DNA of 64,000 bases, taken from the NCBI RefSeq assembly GCF_004014715.1, contig NZ_CP034834.1, forward strand, positions 434,001 to 498,000, read 5' to 3'. The notes beneath the pieces were generated by a model, which did no database searches, was not told where the DNA came from, and saw only the letters and a program-made list of their open reading frames with translations. Of the stretch, positions 17,310-26,302 are shown in pieces (within the stretch, counting starts at the first letter, position 1; the number at the start of each line of letters is the position of its first letter). This DNA comes from Pseudoalteromonas sp. R3. Its GTDB lineage: Bacteria; Pseudomonadota; Gammaproteobacteria; Enterobacterales; Alteromonadaceae. A program made the translations under genes and the position numbers.

Positions 17310-19223
17310 TTAACTGGATTCAGGTAGCCACACACTGGTTCCTGTGGATGCGATATGGTTCATATTGCTTTTTAGTACTTTATTACCCACTCGACTCGAG
17401 GTTTCCGGGCGCGAGACCAGGTAGCCCTGAACACAGCGTATGCCCATTTGCTTGACCAGTTCAAACTGATCAACCTGTTCGACACCTTCGGCAACGATTT
17501 TAAGATCCAGCTGTGCACCCAGCTCGCTGATTGAGTTGAGTATCTTATAATATTTGGGATTGTCTTTGGCTTGAGAAATAAACAGCTTGTCTATTTTAAT
17601 CACATCTATTGGCAAGTCAGCCAGGGTGCTCAGTGAGCTAAACCCAGTACCGAAGTCATCAATAGCAATAATAACACCCGCTGCACGACAGCGCTCCAGC
17701 TGAGCGATGATTTCATTGCTTGCGGTGATAAGCGTTGACTCCGTAATTTCAAGCATCAAAGAGGTAGGGGGCAGGCCAGTCTTTTCTAAAGCAGCCATGA
17801 CCCAGTCAAAAATAGCGCGGTGTTTGAGCTGAATTCCGGAGACATTAACCGAGATGCGAACTCGTTTCATCCCCGCATTGTGCCAGGCTGACATCTGGCG
17901 ACAAGACTCCAGTAAAATCCAGTCTCCAAGGTCTAAAATAAGGTTTGACTCTTCGGCAATCGGAATAAATTCGGAGGGGGGTATAAGTCCTTCAATCGGG
18001 TGATGCCAGCGAGCCAAGGCTTCAAAGTAATCGATTGAGCAGTCTTCAACGTGTACTATGGGCTGAAAAGACAGATGGAAATTTTGTGACGCAATAGCCA
18101 GTCGCAATTCTTCCAGTAAGTAATGATAGCGCCTGATTTTGTTACCCATTTCGGGCGAGTAGACGCGGAATATTCCACGGCCATCTGTTTTTGCGCGATA
18201 CATAGCAACATCAGACATTTGCAGCAAAGCATTTGGGGTCGCCGCGCTGTCTGGGTATACCGCAATACCGATACTTGCGCTTATCTTTACCAGTTTGTTG
18301 CCCAGTACAAAATCGCGCTCAATTTCGCCCAGAATTGTCTGAGCCACTTCAGTGCAAAACCCTGTGTCCTTCAAGTCTGGTATAAAAATAGAAAATTCAT
18401 CGCCGCCAAGTCGCGACAGGTTTTGGTCAAGCCCATGCACGGCATGCAGTGCCTGCAATTGATATTGACGTACCACCTGACACAAGCGCTCAGCAACCTG
18501 AATTAAGATTTCATCACCAAAACTGTGCCCGAACGAATCGTTCACTTGTTTAAATCCGTCCAGGTCGATAAATAACAACCCACATTTACTTTGTTGTTGC
18601 TCAGCCATAGCTAATTCGTTGCTAATGTGCTCTATATAAGCATGACGGTCTATCAATTTGGTCAGTTTATCCTGGAAGACATGGCTGTCAGTTTTAATTT
18701 TTATACGCTGGATGTTGCTTGCTATCGTGTGAACGGCATGGCTTATTTGGGCCACTGAGCCACCAATTGGGAGTGCTTTGTAGTCTATTTCAAGGTTGCC
18801 GATGATGTCCTGCAGGTCACGGTCAATATCTGATAACGCTTTTGCTCGTGTGTGCTGTTGCCTTAATTCGCGCAGTCTTGTCAGAGTGAGCAACAGCATA
18901 ACCATAATCAATAACAGCAAAACGGGTGAGGAAAGCACACGCGTTAAGACGTGCTTTACAGTCACTGAAGTCGTACTCGTTTGATCTTGTTTTATCAACA
19001 CATGTGTTTGGTTGTTGACATCCAAAAAGTGCTGGTCGGGAAACAGGAAACCAAACCAAGGTACATGTTGAGCTTGCACGTTTAAGGATTGTGTATGCAA
19101 TGCCACAGTGGTACGACCGGTTTGAACGTCGACTACATGCTTTGTAAACAGCAGGCTAACAACGATGCCAATCACGACAAAACAGACAATACAGGTTGCT
19201 ATATTTTTAAAAACACTTTGCAT
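17310..19223 (-). CDS. Membrane GGDEF-EAL cyclic-di-GMP protein
   Basis: 637 residues: two membrane helices (about 8-27 and 98-116) flanking a periplasmic sensor region of about 70 residues, then GGDEF and EAL domains. The GGDEF active site is intact (RLGGDEF, residues about 271-277), as is FIDLDGFKQVNDSFGH. The EAL domain keeps EAL (401-403), the ENVSG-like SVNVSG, DDFGTGFSSL and AEGVE, so phosphodiesterase activity is likely. It may be a bifunctional enzyme, or the GGDEF domain may act as a GTP sensor. It converges with the Lrp gene only 13 bases away and is transcribed alone. Confidence 0.9.
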   Translation of the reverse strand: MQSVFKNIATCIVCFVVIGIVVSLLFTKHVVDVQTGRTTVALHTQSLNVQAQHVPWFGFLFPDQHFLDVNNQTHVLIKQDQTSTTSVTVKHVLTRVLSSPVLLLLIMVMLLLTLTRLRELRQQHTRAKALSDIDRDLQDIIGNLEIDYKALPIGGSVAQISHAVHTIASNIQRIKIKTDSHVFQDKLTKLIDRHAYIEHISNELAMAEQQQSKCGLLFIDLDGFKQVNDSFGHSFGDEILIQVAERLCQVVRQYQLQALHAVHGLDQNLSRLGGDEFSIFIPDLKDTGFCTEVAQTILGEIERDFVLGNKLVKISASIGIAVYPDSAATPNALLQMSDVAMYRAKTDGRGIFRVYSPEMGNKIRRYHYLLEELRLAIASQNFHLSFQPIVHVEDCSIDYFEALARWHHPIEGLIPPSEFIPIAEESNLILDLGDWILLESCRQMSAWHNAGMKRVRISVNVSGIQLKHRAIFDWVMAALEKTGLPPTSLMLEITESTLITASNEIIAQLERCRAAGVIIAIDDFGTGFSSLSTLADLPIDVIKIDKLFISQAKDNPKYYKILNSISELGAQLDLKIVAEGVEQVDQFELVKQMGIRCVQGYLVSRPETSSRVGNKVLKSNMNHIASTGTSVWLPESS

Positions 19224-19688
19224 GATTGAGCGTATCCACCTACCTAATAAAATTCGTCCCTGCCAGGAGCAGTAAGTATACTATAAATAAGCCCTAAGTA
19301 TGACATGTTTTACACCTAATTCAGGGTGATCTTAATCGCAGCTCAGTGCCTCAGTGTATTCTAATTTATTAATACAGCGGTGATGTGTTTGAGATCAAGT
19401 ATCAATTAAATTCACTTTACACGAGAATAGTTCTCACCTAACTTTTTAACAAGTTTTGGCGCGTTTATTGCCCGTATACTAATATACAGGCAGTTGTGCC
19501 AGCTTTCTAAGTGAAAATCACCATATTTGTGCAAGACTGGACTGTCATTGCACTGTAATGAAGCGTACACACTGTATGTAGACAATGAGCAATTATGCTT
19601 TGTAGTTTCACAGCAACCGTTCGTCTAGCTGTAACGGGCACGGCACTGTGGCAAGGATAAACAACCTAGCGGTTTTTTGGAGCCCACA
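19224..19688. other. 465-base intergenic region before the glycogen operon
   Basis: No open reading frame of note. It must hold divergent promoters for the GGDEF-EAL gene and the glycogen operon. The only structure I see is a small palindrome, GTATA-CTAA-TATAC (19474-19487), in an A+T-rich stretch. I do not see a convincing MalT or MalR operator by eye. Confidence 0.5.
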
Positions 19689-19991
19689 ATGTTAACTAAG
19701 CGTTTTTTCAAAACAAAAAGCGAAGCGGAAGTCACGTTTGAAATCACTCATCCCGAGGCTCTCAAAGTAGAGTTGGTTGCTGAATTCAACGACTGGCAGC
19801 CTTTGGCGATGAAATTCCACAAAAAAGACAAACGATTTAAGCTTAAGTACCGCTTACCAACCGGGCATGAGTATCATTTTAGATATTTAATTGATGGTGA
19901 ATATTGGGACAATGACGAGCAGGCCGATGGTTATGTGCCAAATGGCTTTGGCACGCAAAACAGCGTTGTCGATACACATAAACTGGCCTAA
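19689..19991 (+). CDS. Stand-alone CBM48 (AMPK-type glycogen-binding) protein
   Basis: A 100-residue soluble protein made of a single carbohydrate-binding module 48 (isoamylase early-set) domain. Diagnostic features are VELVAEFNDWQPLAM, the turn GHEYHFRYLIDGEYWDNDE and the closing NSVVDTH; the Trp of FNDWQP and the Trp of GEYWDND are typical glucan contacts. It opens the glycogen operon, 5 bases before malQ, so it probably binds alpha-glucan and tethers or regulates the enzymes. ATG 19689 was chosen over an in-frame TTG at 19677, because GGAG (19678-19681) is a good ribosome binding site for it. Confidence 0.85.
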   Translation: MLTKRFFKTKSEAEVTFEITHPEALKVELVAEFNDWQPLAMKFHKKDKRFKLKYRLPTGHEYHFRYLIDGEYWDNDEQADGYVPNGFGTQNSVVDTHKLA

Positions 19992-19996
19992 ATACG

Positions 19997-21979
19997 ATGC
20001 AAGGGCTGGAGCAGCTGTTTTACCTGCATGGAATAGGTTTTGACTACACCAAGTATAATGGTGAGCATGTCTATTTCGACCATCAAACAAGGCTCAGCGC
20101 GCTACGCAGCTGCGGTGTAAACACGGAGAATAGTTCTCATATTGATGAGATGAACTTCGAACTTGATATCAAACCGTGGCTCAATGTGGTCGAAGAGGTG
20201 ACTCTGGCGGATGCCAGCAGTGGGGAATTTACGTTAAAGATACCTGAATCATATCTTAATGAATCTATTTTTGTGCGTATTCCAGAATTGGCAGTGTGTA
20301 TCACCGTTACATTGTCACAAACACCAGTATGCGGTGACTATCGATATGAAGGTCATACTTATCTTGAGGTAAAAGTTGAACTAGGTCAGCTGCCTGTTGG
20401 CTACTTTGAAACGGAAATCGAAGGTCCTTTCGGGGTTAAGGCAACGCAACTTTGGTCAGTACCGAAGCGCTGTTTTGCAATCGAAAACGACCATAAAAAA
20501 CGACTTGGCCTGTCTGTTCAACTTTATACTTTGCGTAGTGCACGTAATGCCGGTGTAGGTGATTTTAGAGATCTATATCAACTGATCAGCAGTGCAGCAG
20601 ACAAGCAGTGTGACTTTATTCTGCTTAATCCGCTCCATTTGCTGTTTGAAGCGCAACCAGAGCGAGCAAGTCCATATAGTCCTTCACATCGTTGTCTTAT
20701 TAATCCTTTGTACATCGCACTGGATTGGGCTGTCGAAATGCTCAGCAAAGACTACCATCCGAGCATTGAGGTGATATACGAGTCTGCTCAGGGCAGTCAT
20801 CGGGAAAACTACATTGACTATTGTGCTGTTGCAGAGGCGAAGTACCGACAATTGACACAATTATTTGAGCAATGCAGCGGGGTGTCAGCAGTTAGCTCGG
20901 CTGTAGAAGCGTTTAAAGTAACCAGAACGCAGACTTTAAGCTTAGGCTTTCTAAGCGAGCGAGAATGGTTTTTTCAGTGGCTCGCCCATGAACAGTTAAG
21001 CGCATGTCAGCTGCATGCTTTGGCATCCGCAATGGCAATTGGTTTGATCAATGATCTGGCTGTAGGGTGTGCAAAAGAAGGGCACGAGTTTGCCCAAAAT
21101 GAAGAACTTTTTGCAAAGGATGCCAATATTGGCGCGCCACCAGATCCATGGGCAGAATCAGGGCAGAACTGGGGGCTTCCAGCGCTGAACCCAATCAAGA
21201 TAAAGCAAGATAGGTACGCCTACTTTCGTTCACTGGTCAGTAGCAACATGGTGTCTGTCGGTGCATTACGAATTGACCACGTGATGGCAATTCGCCGTTT
21301 GTGGTGGTGCTTCGAAGTTAACGGCCAGCAAAGCGGCTGCTATGTCTATTATCCGTTTGAACATCTGCTGGCCATTTTGAAAATTGAATCACATCTAAAT
21401 CAGACCATGGTGATAGGAGAAGACCTGGGCATAGTGCCGCCAGAGATATCAACCGCCATGGAGGAGTCAAATCTCTACGGCAATATTTTGATGTATTTCG
21501 CTAAGGATCAGAGTGGTCATTTTAAGCCAACTCACCAGTATCGCTCGGATACGTTACTGATGGTTGCTAATCACGATGTTGCACCGTTTTTTGCGTGGTG
21601 GAATTGCCTGGATGTGGATCTCAGAAAAGAATATCGGCTATGTAATGAACAAGAAGCGGCCCAGATGGCATTGGCAAGAGATGAAGATAAGGCGCGCCTG
21701 TTGTCCTGGTTAGAGCTTGATGCAGACCAAGTTGAGCATATTAAATACGATGCAATGAATGTGTATTGTGCGGTACTTAAGAAGCTCGCAGCGAGTGAAA
21801 GTAAATTGCTCGCTATCCAGCTGGATGATCTGGAGCAGCAGCAATTACCTGTCAACATCCCAGGTACTGATAGGGAGTATCCCAACTGGCGCCGTCGTTT
21901 GTCAGTACAAGCAGAACAAACAATTGAACAAAACAGTCACTTAATAACAGAAATTAAAAGGATCAGAGAGCAGGCATGA
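19997..21979 (+). CDS. malQ: 4-alpha-glucanotransferase (amylomaltase)
   Basis: Disproportionates maltodextrins (GH77). The protein has 660 residues, near the length of E. coli MalQ (694). The N-terminal 150 residues are a divergent accessory domain. The catalytic part shows QLYTLRSARNAGVGDFRDL, the nucleophile aspartate in RIDHVMAIRRLWW, the acid/base glutamate in VIGEDLGIVPPEI, and VANHDVAPFFAWW at the usual THD site, where Thr is replaced by Asn. The stop codon overlaps the glgB start (ATGA), so the two are translationally coupled. It would recycle oligosaccharides released by GlgX and GlgP in the same operon. Confidence 0.92.
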   Translation: MQGLEQLFYLHGIGFDYTKYNGEHVYFDHQTRLSALRSCGVNTENSSHIDEMNFELDIKPWLNVVEEVTLADASSGEFTLKIPESYLNESIFVRIPELAVCITVTLSQTPVCGDYRYEGHTYLEVKVELGQLPVGYFETEIEGPFGVKATQLWSVPKRCFAIENDHKKRLGLSVQLYTLRSARNAGVGDFRDLYQLISSAADKQCDFILLNPLHLLFEAQPERASPYSPSHRCLINPLYIALDWAVEMLSKDYHPSIEVIYESAQGSHRENYIDYCAVAEAKYRQLTQLFEQCSGVSAVSSAVEAFKVTRTQTLSLGFLSEREWFFQWLAHEQLSACQLHALASAMAIGLINDLAVGCAKEGHEFAQNEELFAKDANIGAPPDPWAESGQNWGLPALNPIKIKQDRYAYFRSLVSSNMVSVGALRIDHVMAIRRLWWCFEVNGQQSGCYVYYPFEHLLAILKIESHLNQTMVIGEDLGIVPPEISTAMEESNLYGNILMYFAKDQSGHFKPTHQYRSDTLLMVANHDVAPFFAWWNCLDVDLRKEYRLCNEQEAAQMALARDEDKARLLSWLELDADQVEHIKYDAMNVYCAVLKKLAASESKLLAIQLDDLEQQQLPVNIPGTDREYPNWRRRLSVQAEQTIEQNSHLITEIKRIREQA

Positions 21980-24210
21980 ATTCAGCGAGCAAAGCGCCCA
22001 TTATTACCTACGACTATGCAGCACAAATCTCGGCTTTTAAAGCTGGGTGTTTTCGTGATGCCTTCTCTTTTCTCGGTTTGCACAGTGCCGGGCAAGGTTC
22101 CATTATCCGAGTATACATACCCGGTGCACAGTCAATCACTGTGATACACGGCACGCAGGAGACTGAGCTGCAGAGAATAGATAATTCTGCTCTATTTGTG
22201 TTTCAATTTAGCCATCCGGTTGCTTCTGGTTATTTGTTGAAAATTCAATACCCTGAAACGACGATTACGACTAGGGATGTTTATGACTTTAGCAGCGCAC
22301 TTGACGAGGCTGCTATGTACCTGTTCAACGAAGGATCGTTAGAACATGGTTATCTGCATTTTGGCGCACGTGCTATTTCACACCAGGGCTGCGCGGGGAC
22401 ACAATTTTGTGTTTGGGCGCCAAACGCACGTAGTGTGTCGGTGATTGGTGAATTTAATCATTGGCAGCCTAACCAGCATTTTATGCGCTTTCATCCAGCC
22501 AGTGGCGTGTGGGACCTGTTTATACCGCATCTTACAAGTGAGCAGGGATACAAGTACTCGATTGTTGGCGCAGATGGTGTTGTAACTGAACGTGCCGACC
22601 CATACGCTATCAAAATGCAACAAGCCCCCGGCACTGCGAGTGTTATTCAGCCACAGCAGAGTAATCTTCCTCTCAGTCCAGCGGGGCAGGAGCGGCGTCG
22701 CAAGCGCAACGCAGTTGATGCACCTATCACAATTTACGAAGTTCATTTAGGTTCCTGGAAGCGCAGAGAACAAGAAGATGGCCGTTATCTGACATATCGT
22801 GAACTGGCTGATGATTTACTACCTTATGTGAAGGGCCTTGGGTTTACGCACATTCAGCTCATGCCCATCAGCGAGTATCCATTTGATGGTTCCTGGGGAT
22901 ACCAGCCAGTGGGGTTATTTGCACCAACCAGCCGGTTTGGCAGCCTCGAAGATTTCAGCTATTTCATTGGTAAGTGTGCTGAGTTGGATTTGGGCATATT
23001 GGTCGATTGGGTCCCTGGCCATTTTCCATCTGATCCGCATGGTTTGCATCGTTTTGATGGAACACACCTTTATGAACATGCTGACAGCCGACAGGGGTTT
23101 CACCCAGACTGGAATACTTATATTTATAACTACGAGCGACCGGAAGTTAAGAGTTTTTTACTATCCAATGCAAACTACTGGCTGGATGTATTTAAACTGG
23201 ATGGGCTAAGAGTTGATGCTGTGGCGTCTATGCTCTACCTTGATTATTCCCGTAAAGATGGCGAATGGGTCCCAAACCAGTTTGGCGGCAGAGAAAACCT
23301 GGGGGCGATTGACTGCATAAGAGCGGTAAATACGCGGGTATATGGCCGGCATCCGCATGTTATGATGATTGCTGAAGAGTCAACAGCATGGCCCGGTGTT
23401 ACTCAGGCGGTTGAGCACAATGGGCTGGGGTTTGGTTACAAGTGGAACATGGGCTGGATGAATGACAGTTTAAGTTACATGCAGCGAGATCCCGTTCATA
23501 GAAAGTACCACCATCATGAGATGACCTTTTCAATGGCCTACGCTTACTCGGAGAATTATGTTCTTCCTTTGAGTCACGATGAAGTCGTTCATGGCAAGGG
23601 ATCGCTTTTGAGTAAAATGCCAGGTGACGACTGGCAACAATTCGCCAACTTGCGAGCTTATTATGGTTTTATGTATGCACACCCAGGCAAGAAGCTATTG
23701 TTTATGGGCAGTGAGCTGGCTCCAAGGACTGAATGGGATCATAATTCTGGGCTGGATTGGACGCTACTGGAATCATCAGCACATAATGGCGTATACCAGA
23801 CAATCAAGTCGTTGAATCATCTTTACACTACCTCACCAGCTTTGTTTGAGCTTGATAACTCACCGTGTGGATTTCAGTGGATAGATTGTCACAATGGTGA
23901 ACAGTCGATTCTAAGCTTTGCCCGTTTTGGCAAGTCACGCGCAGACCTGATGGTGGTGGTCAGTCACTTTACGCCGCAGGTTTTGCACAGCTATCGGATA
24001 GGTGTGCCCCAGGCAGGCATATATCAGGTCGTGTTCAACTCGGATGATACTGACTTATTTGGTAGTGGCATAGCCCCCGTTGCACATCAACAGCAAATGC
24101 TGCAGAGCAAAGCAATTGGTAGCCACGGTTTTGAGCACAGCATAGAAATAACGATTCCTCCGTTAAGCACCGTGTATTTACAGTATTTGGGTACTGACAA
24201 GTCATGTTAA
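21976..24210 (+). CDS. glgB: 1,4-alpha-glucan branching enzyme
   Basis: Creates alpha-1,6 branches in glycogen (GH13 subfamily 9). 744 residues: an N1 domain, a CBM48 domain (FCVWAPNARSVSVIGEFNHW), the TIM barrel and an all-beta C-terminal domain. Catalytic motifs are present: LRVDAVASMLYLDYSR (nucleophile Asp), MIAEEST (acid Glu) and LSHDEVVHGKGSL (transition-state Asp). It overlaps malQ by four bases before it and glgX by seven bases after it. The gene is intact, unlike the next genes of the operon. Confidence 0.95.
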   Translation: MNSASKAPIITYDYAAQISAFKAGCFRDAFSFLGLHSAGQGSIIRVYIPGAQSITVIHGTQETELQRIDNSALFVFQFSHPVASGYLLKIQYPETTITTRDVYDFSSALDEAAMYLFNEGSLEHGYLHFGARAISHQGCAGTQFCVWAPNARSVSVIGEFNHWQPNQHFMRFHPASGVWDLFIPHLTSEQGYKYSIVGADGVVTERADPYAIKMQQAPGTASVIQPQQSNLPLSPAGQERRRKRNAVDAPITIYEVHLGSWKRREQEDGRYLTYRELADDLLPYVKGLGFTHIQLMPISEYPFDGSWGYQPVGLFAPTSRFGSLEDFSYFIGKCAELDLGILVDWVPGHFPSDPHGLHRFDGTHLYEHADSRQGFHPDWNTYIYNYERPEVKSFLLSNANYWLDVFKLDGLRVDAVASMLYLDYSRKDGEWVPNQFGGRENLGAIDCIRAVNTRVYGRHPHVMMIAEESTAWPGVTQAVEHNGLGFGYKWNMGWMNDSLSYMQRDPVHRKYHHHEMTFSMAYAYSENYVLPLSHDEVVHGKGSLLSKMPGDDWQQFANLRAYYGFMYAHPGKKLLFMGSELAPRTEWDHNSGLDWTLLESSAHNGVYQTIKSLNHLYTTSPALFELDNSPCGFQWIDCHNGEQSILSFARFGKSRADLMVVVSHFTPQVLHSYRIGVPQAGIYQVVFNSDDTDLFGSGIAPVAHQQQMLQSKAIGSHGFEHSIEITIPPLSTVYLQYLGTDKSC

Positions 24211-26302
24211 CGTCGCACCGAGGACAACCAGCTCCGCTAGGCAGCTCTTTGCACGATCAAGGCGTGAACTTCGCCGCATATGCCCCGGATGCGACAGAAG
24301 TACAATTGTGTTTGTTTGATCAAAGCGGTCACAGTGAAATAGCCGCGCTAACTATGTATCGTCACGAGGGGGGCTTGTGGTCTGTGTTTGTTTCTCCCTT
24401 GCGTGCCGGCGCTTTATACGGCTTCAGGGTCAAAGGGTTATATGAGCCCGATAACGGACACCTGTTTAACCATCATAAGTTGCTGTTAGACCCCTATTGT
24501 AAGGACTTTCAGGGCGAGTTTACCTGGAGTGAACGACACTTTTGTCACCTGCCAGTCGGTACATTCAACACAAGCGACAATGCGGTGGATATGCCTAAGT
24601 CAAGGGTTGAAGATCTACCTAAATATGACGGTGAAAGGCCCTGTATTCCCTGGTCTAAAACCCTGATTTATGAGTGCCATGTGCGTGGTGCTACACAACA
24701 ATGTGAGTTTGTGCCGAAGCATCTGCGCGGAAAATTTCTTGGACTGAGTCATAGCAATTTTGTAGCACACCTCGCCAGTTTGGGTGTCACAACACTCGAG
24801 CTGCTTCCATGCCATGCATTTATTTCTGAGCAGTTCTTAACTGCCAAAGGATTAAAAAACTACTGGGTTATAACTCGCTGAGTTTTTTTGTGCCTCATAA
24901 AGCTTATTTGATTGAAGGACAGATCAGAGAGTTTCAGCAAATGGTACGTGAACTCCACCTTGCAGGGATCGAAGTGATCCTGGATGTGGTTTATAACCAT
25001 ACAGCGGAGGGGGGAATGGATGGCCCAATGTTGTCGCTCAAAGGGCTAAATAACACGGGTTACTATCGCATGGTGGGTGAGCCTGCTAACTATATTAACG
25101 ATACCGGATGTGGCAACACGCTTAATATTGATGACCCTTTTACCTTAAAACTGGTTGTAGATAGCCTGAGATATTGGGTTGAATATATGGGGGTGGATGG
25201 GTTTAGGTTTGACTTAGCAACAATACTGGCACGGACTGAACATGGCTTTACTCAGAAGCATGCGTTTTTACAGGTAATTGCACAGGATCCTGTGCTGAGC
25301 AAAGTAAAATTGATTGCTGAACCCTGGGATGTGGGACCTGGGGGCTATCAACTCGGTGGCTTTCCATCACCATGGCGGGAGTGGAATGACAAATACCGGG
25401 ATACTGTAAGGCGTTTTTGGCGTGGTGATGCGGGTACTTTGTCTGAGTTGGCAAAGCGGGTACATGGATCGCACGAACTATTTGAGCACAATCAGCGTGG
25501 ACCCCTTAACTCAGTGAATTTCCTGACTAGCCATGATGGATTTACGCTTGCTGATTGGGTGACCTATGAGCAAAAACACAATTTTGCCAATGGAGAAGAT
25601 AATCGTGATGGCCACAGTGAAAACATCTCATTTAATTGTGGTGTAGAAGGTGAAACGGAACATGAGCACATTCTCTCTTTAAGGCTTCAGATCCAAAAAA
25701 GCGCGCTAATAACGTTGATGATGTCCAAAGGCGTGCCAATGTTGGCAGCTGGAAGCGAAATTCTTCACTCACAACAGGGTAATAACAACGCCTATTGTCA
25801 GGATAATGAAATTAATTGGCTGGACTGGCCTGCGAGTATCGTTGCACGCTTGACTGAAAACAAAAGGTCGACTGATTGGTGTGCAAAGGATGATGCTGGT
25901 GTGTTATGCGAATTAATGTCTCGGCTTCAGAAATTAAGGTGTGATTACGCCATATTCCATCATCCATTTTATATTCATACCAAAGATGAGCGCTTCAATA
26001 TTAGCTGGTTTAATAAAAATGCAATGCCTATGACAGAAGGTGACTGGCATGACAGCCACAATAAAACGCTTATCTATATGCTGACAGATACGCTTAGAAA
26101 ACAAAATTTGTTAGTAATACTGCACGCCGGAAACGACGATCAGGAGGTCAAGCTACCGGCGCTTCCCGGAGCAATCTGGAAGTTGCTACTGAGTTCAGTA
26201 CATCCCACTGAAATCACAGATAGAGGCCATCAGACCCAAACCCTGAGTGCACACAGTGCCTGGGTATACCAATCTCTTAATGAGGATCTCAAGAATGACT
26301 AA
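24204..26302 (+). pseudogene. glgX: Glycogen debranching enzyme glgX, apparently frameshifted
   Basis: Isoamylase-type GH13 enzyme that removes short side chains from phosphorylase-limited glycogen. The reading frame breaks once: after NYW, codon TGG at 24864-24866 is followed by a single G (24867), and the frame reaches TGA at 24879. Adding one G to this GGG run restores NYWGYNSLSFFVPHKAY and a continuous product of about 699 residues. Both halves are otherwise complete: CBM48 at the start, GFRFDLATILAR (nucleophile), LIAEPWDVGPGGYQLG (acid) and TSHDGFTLADWV. The 3' end overlaps glgP by 8 bases. The break may be a real mutation or a sequencing error. Confidence 0.88.

Noticed and set aside
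19471-19490. Palindrome GTATA-CTAA-TATAC as a maltose-type operator
   Set aside because: It does not resemble known MalT or MalR sites, and short A+T-rich palindromes are expected by chance.
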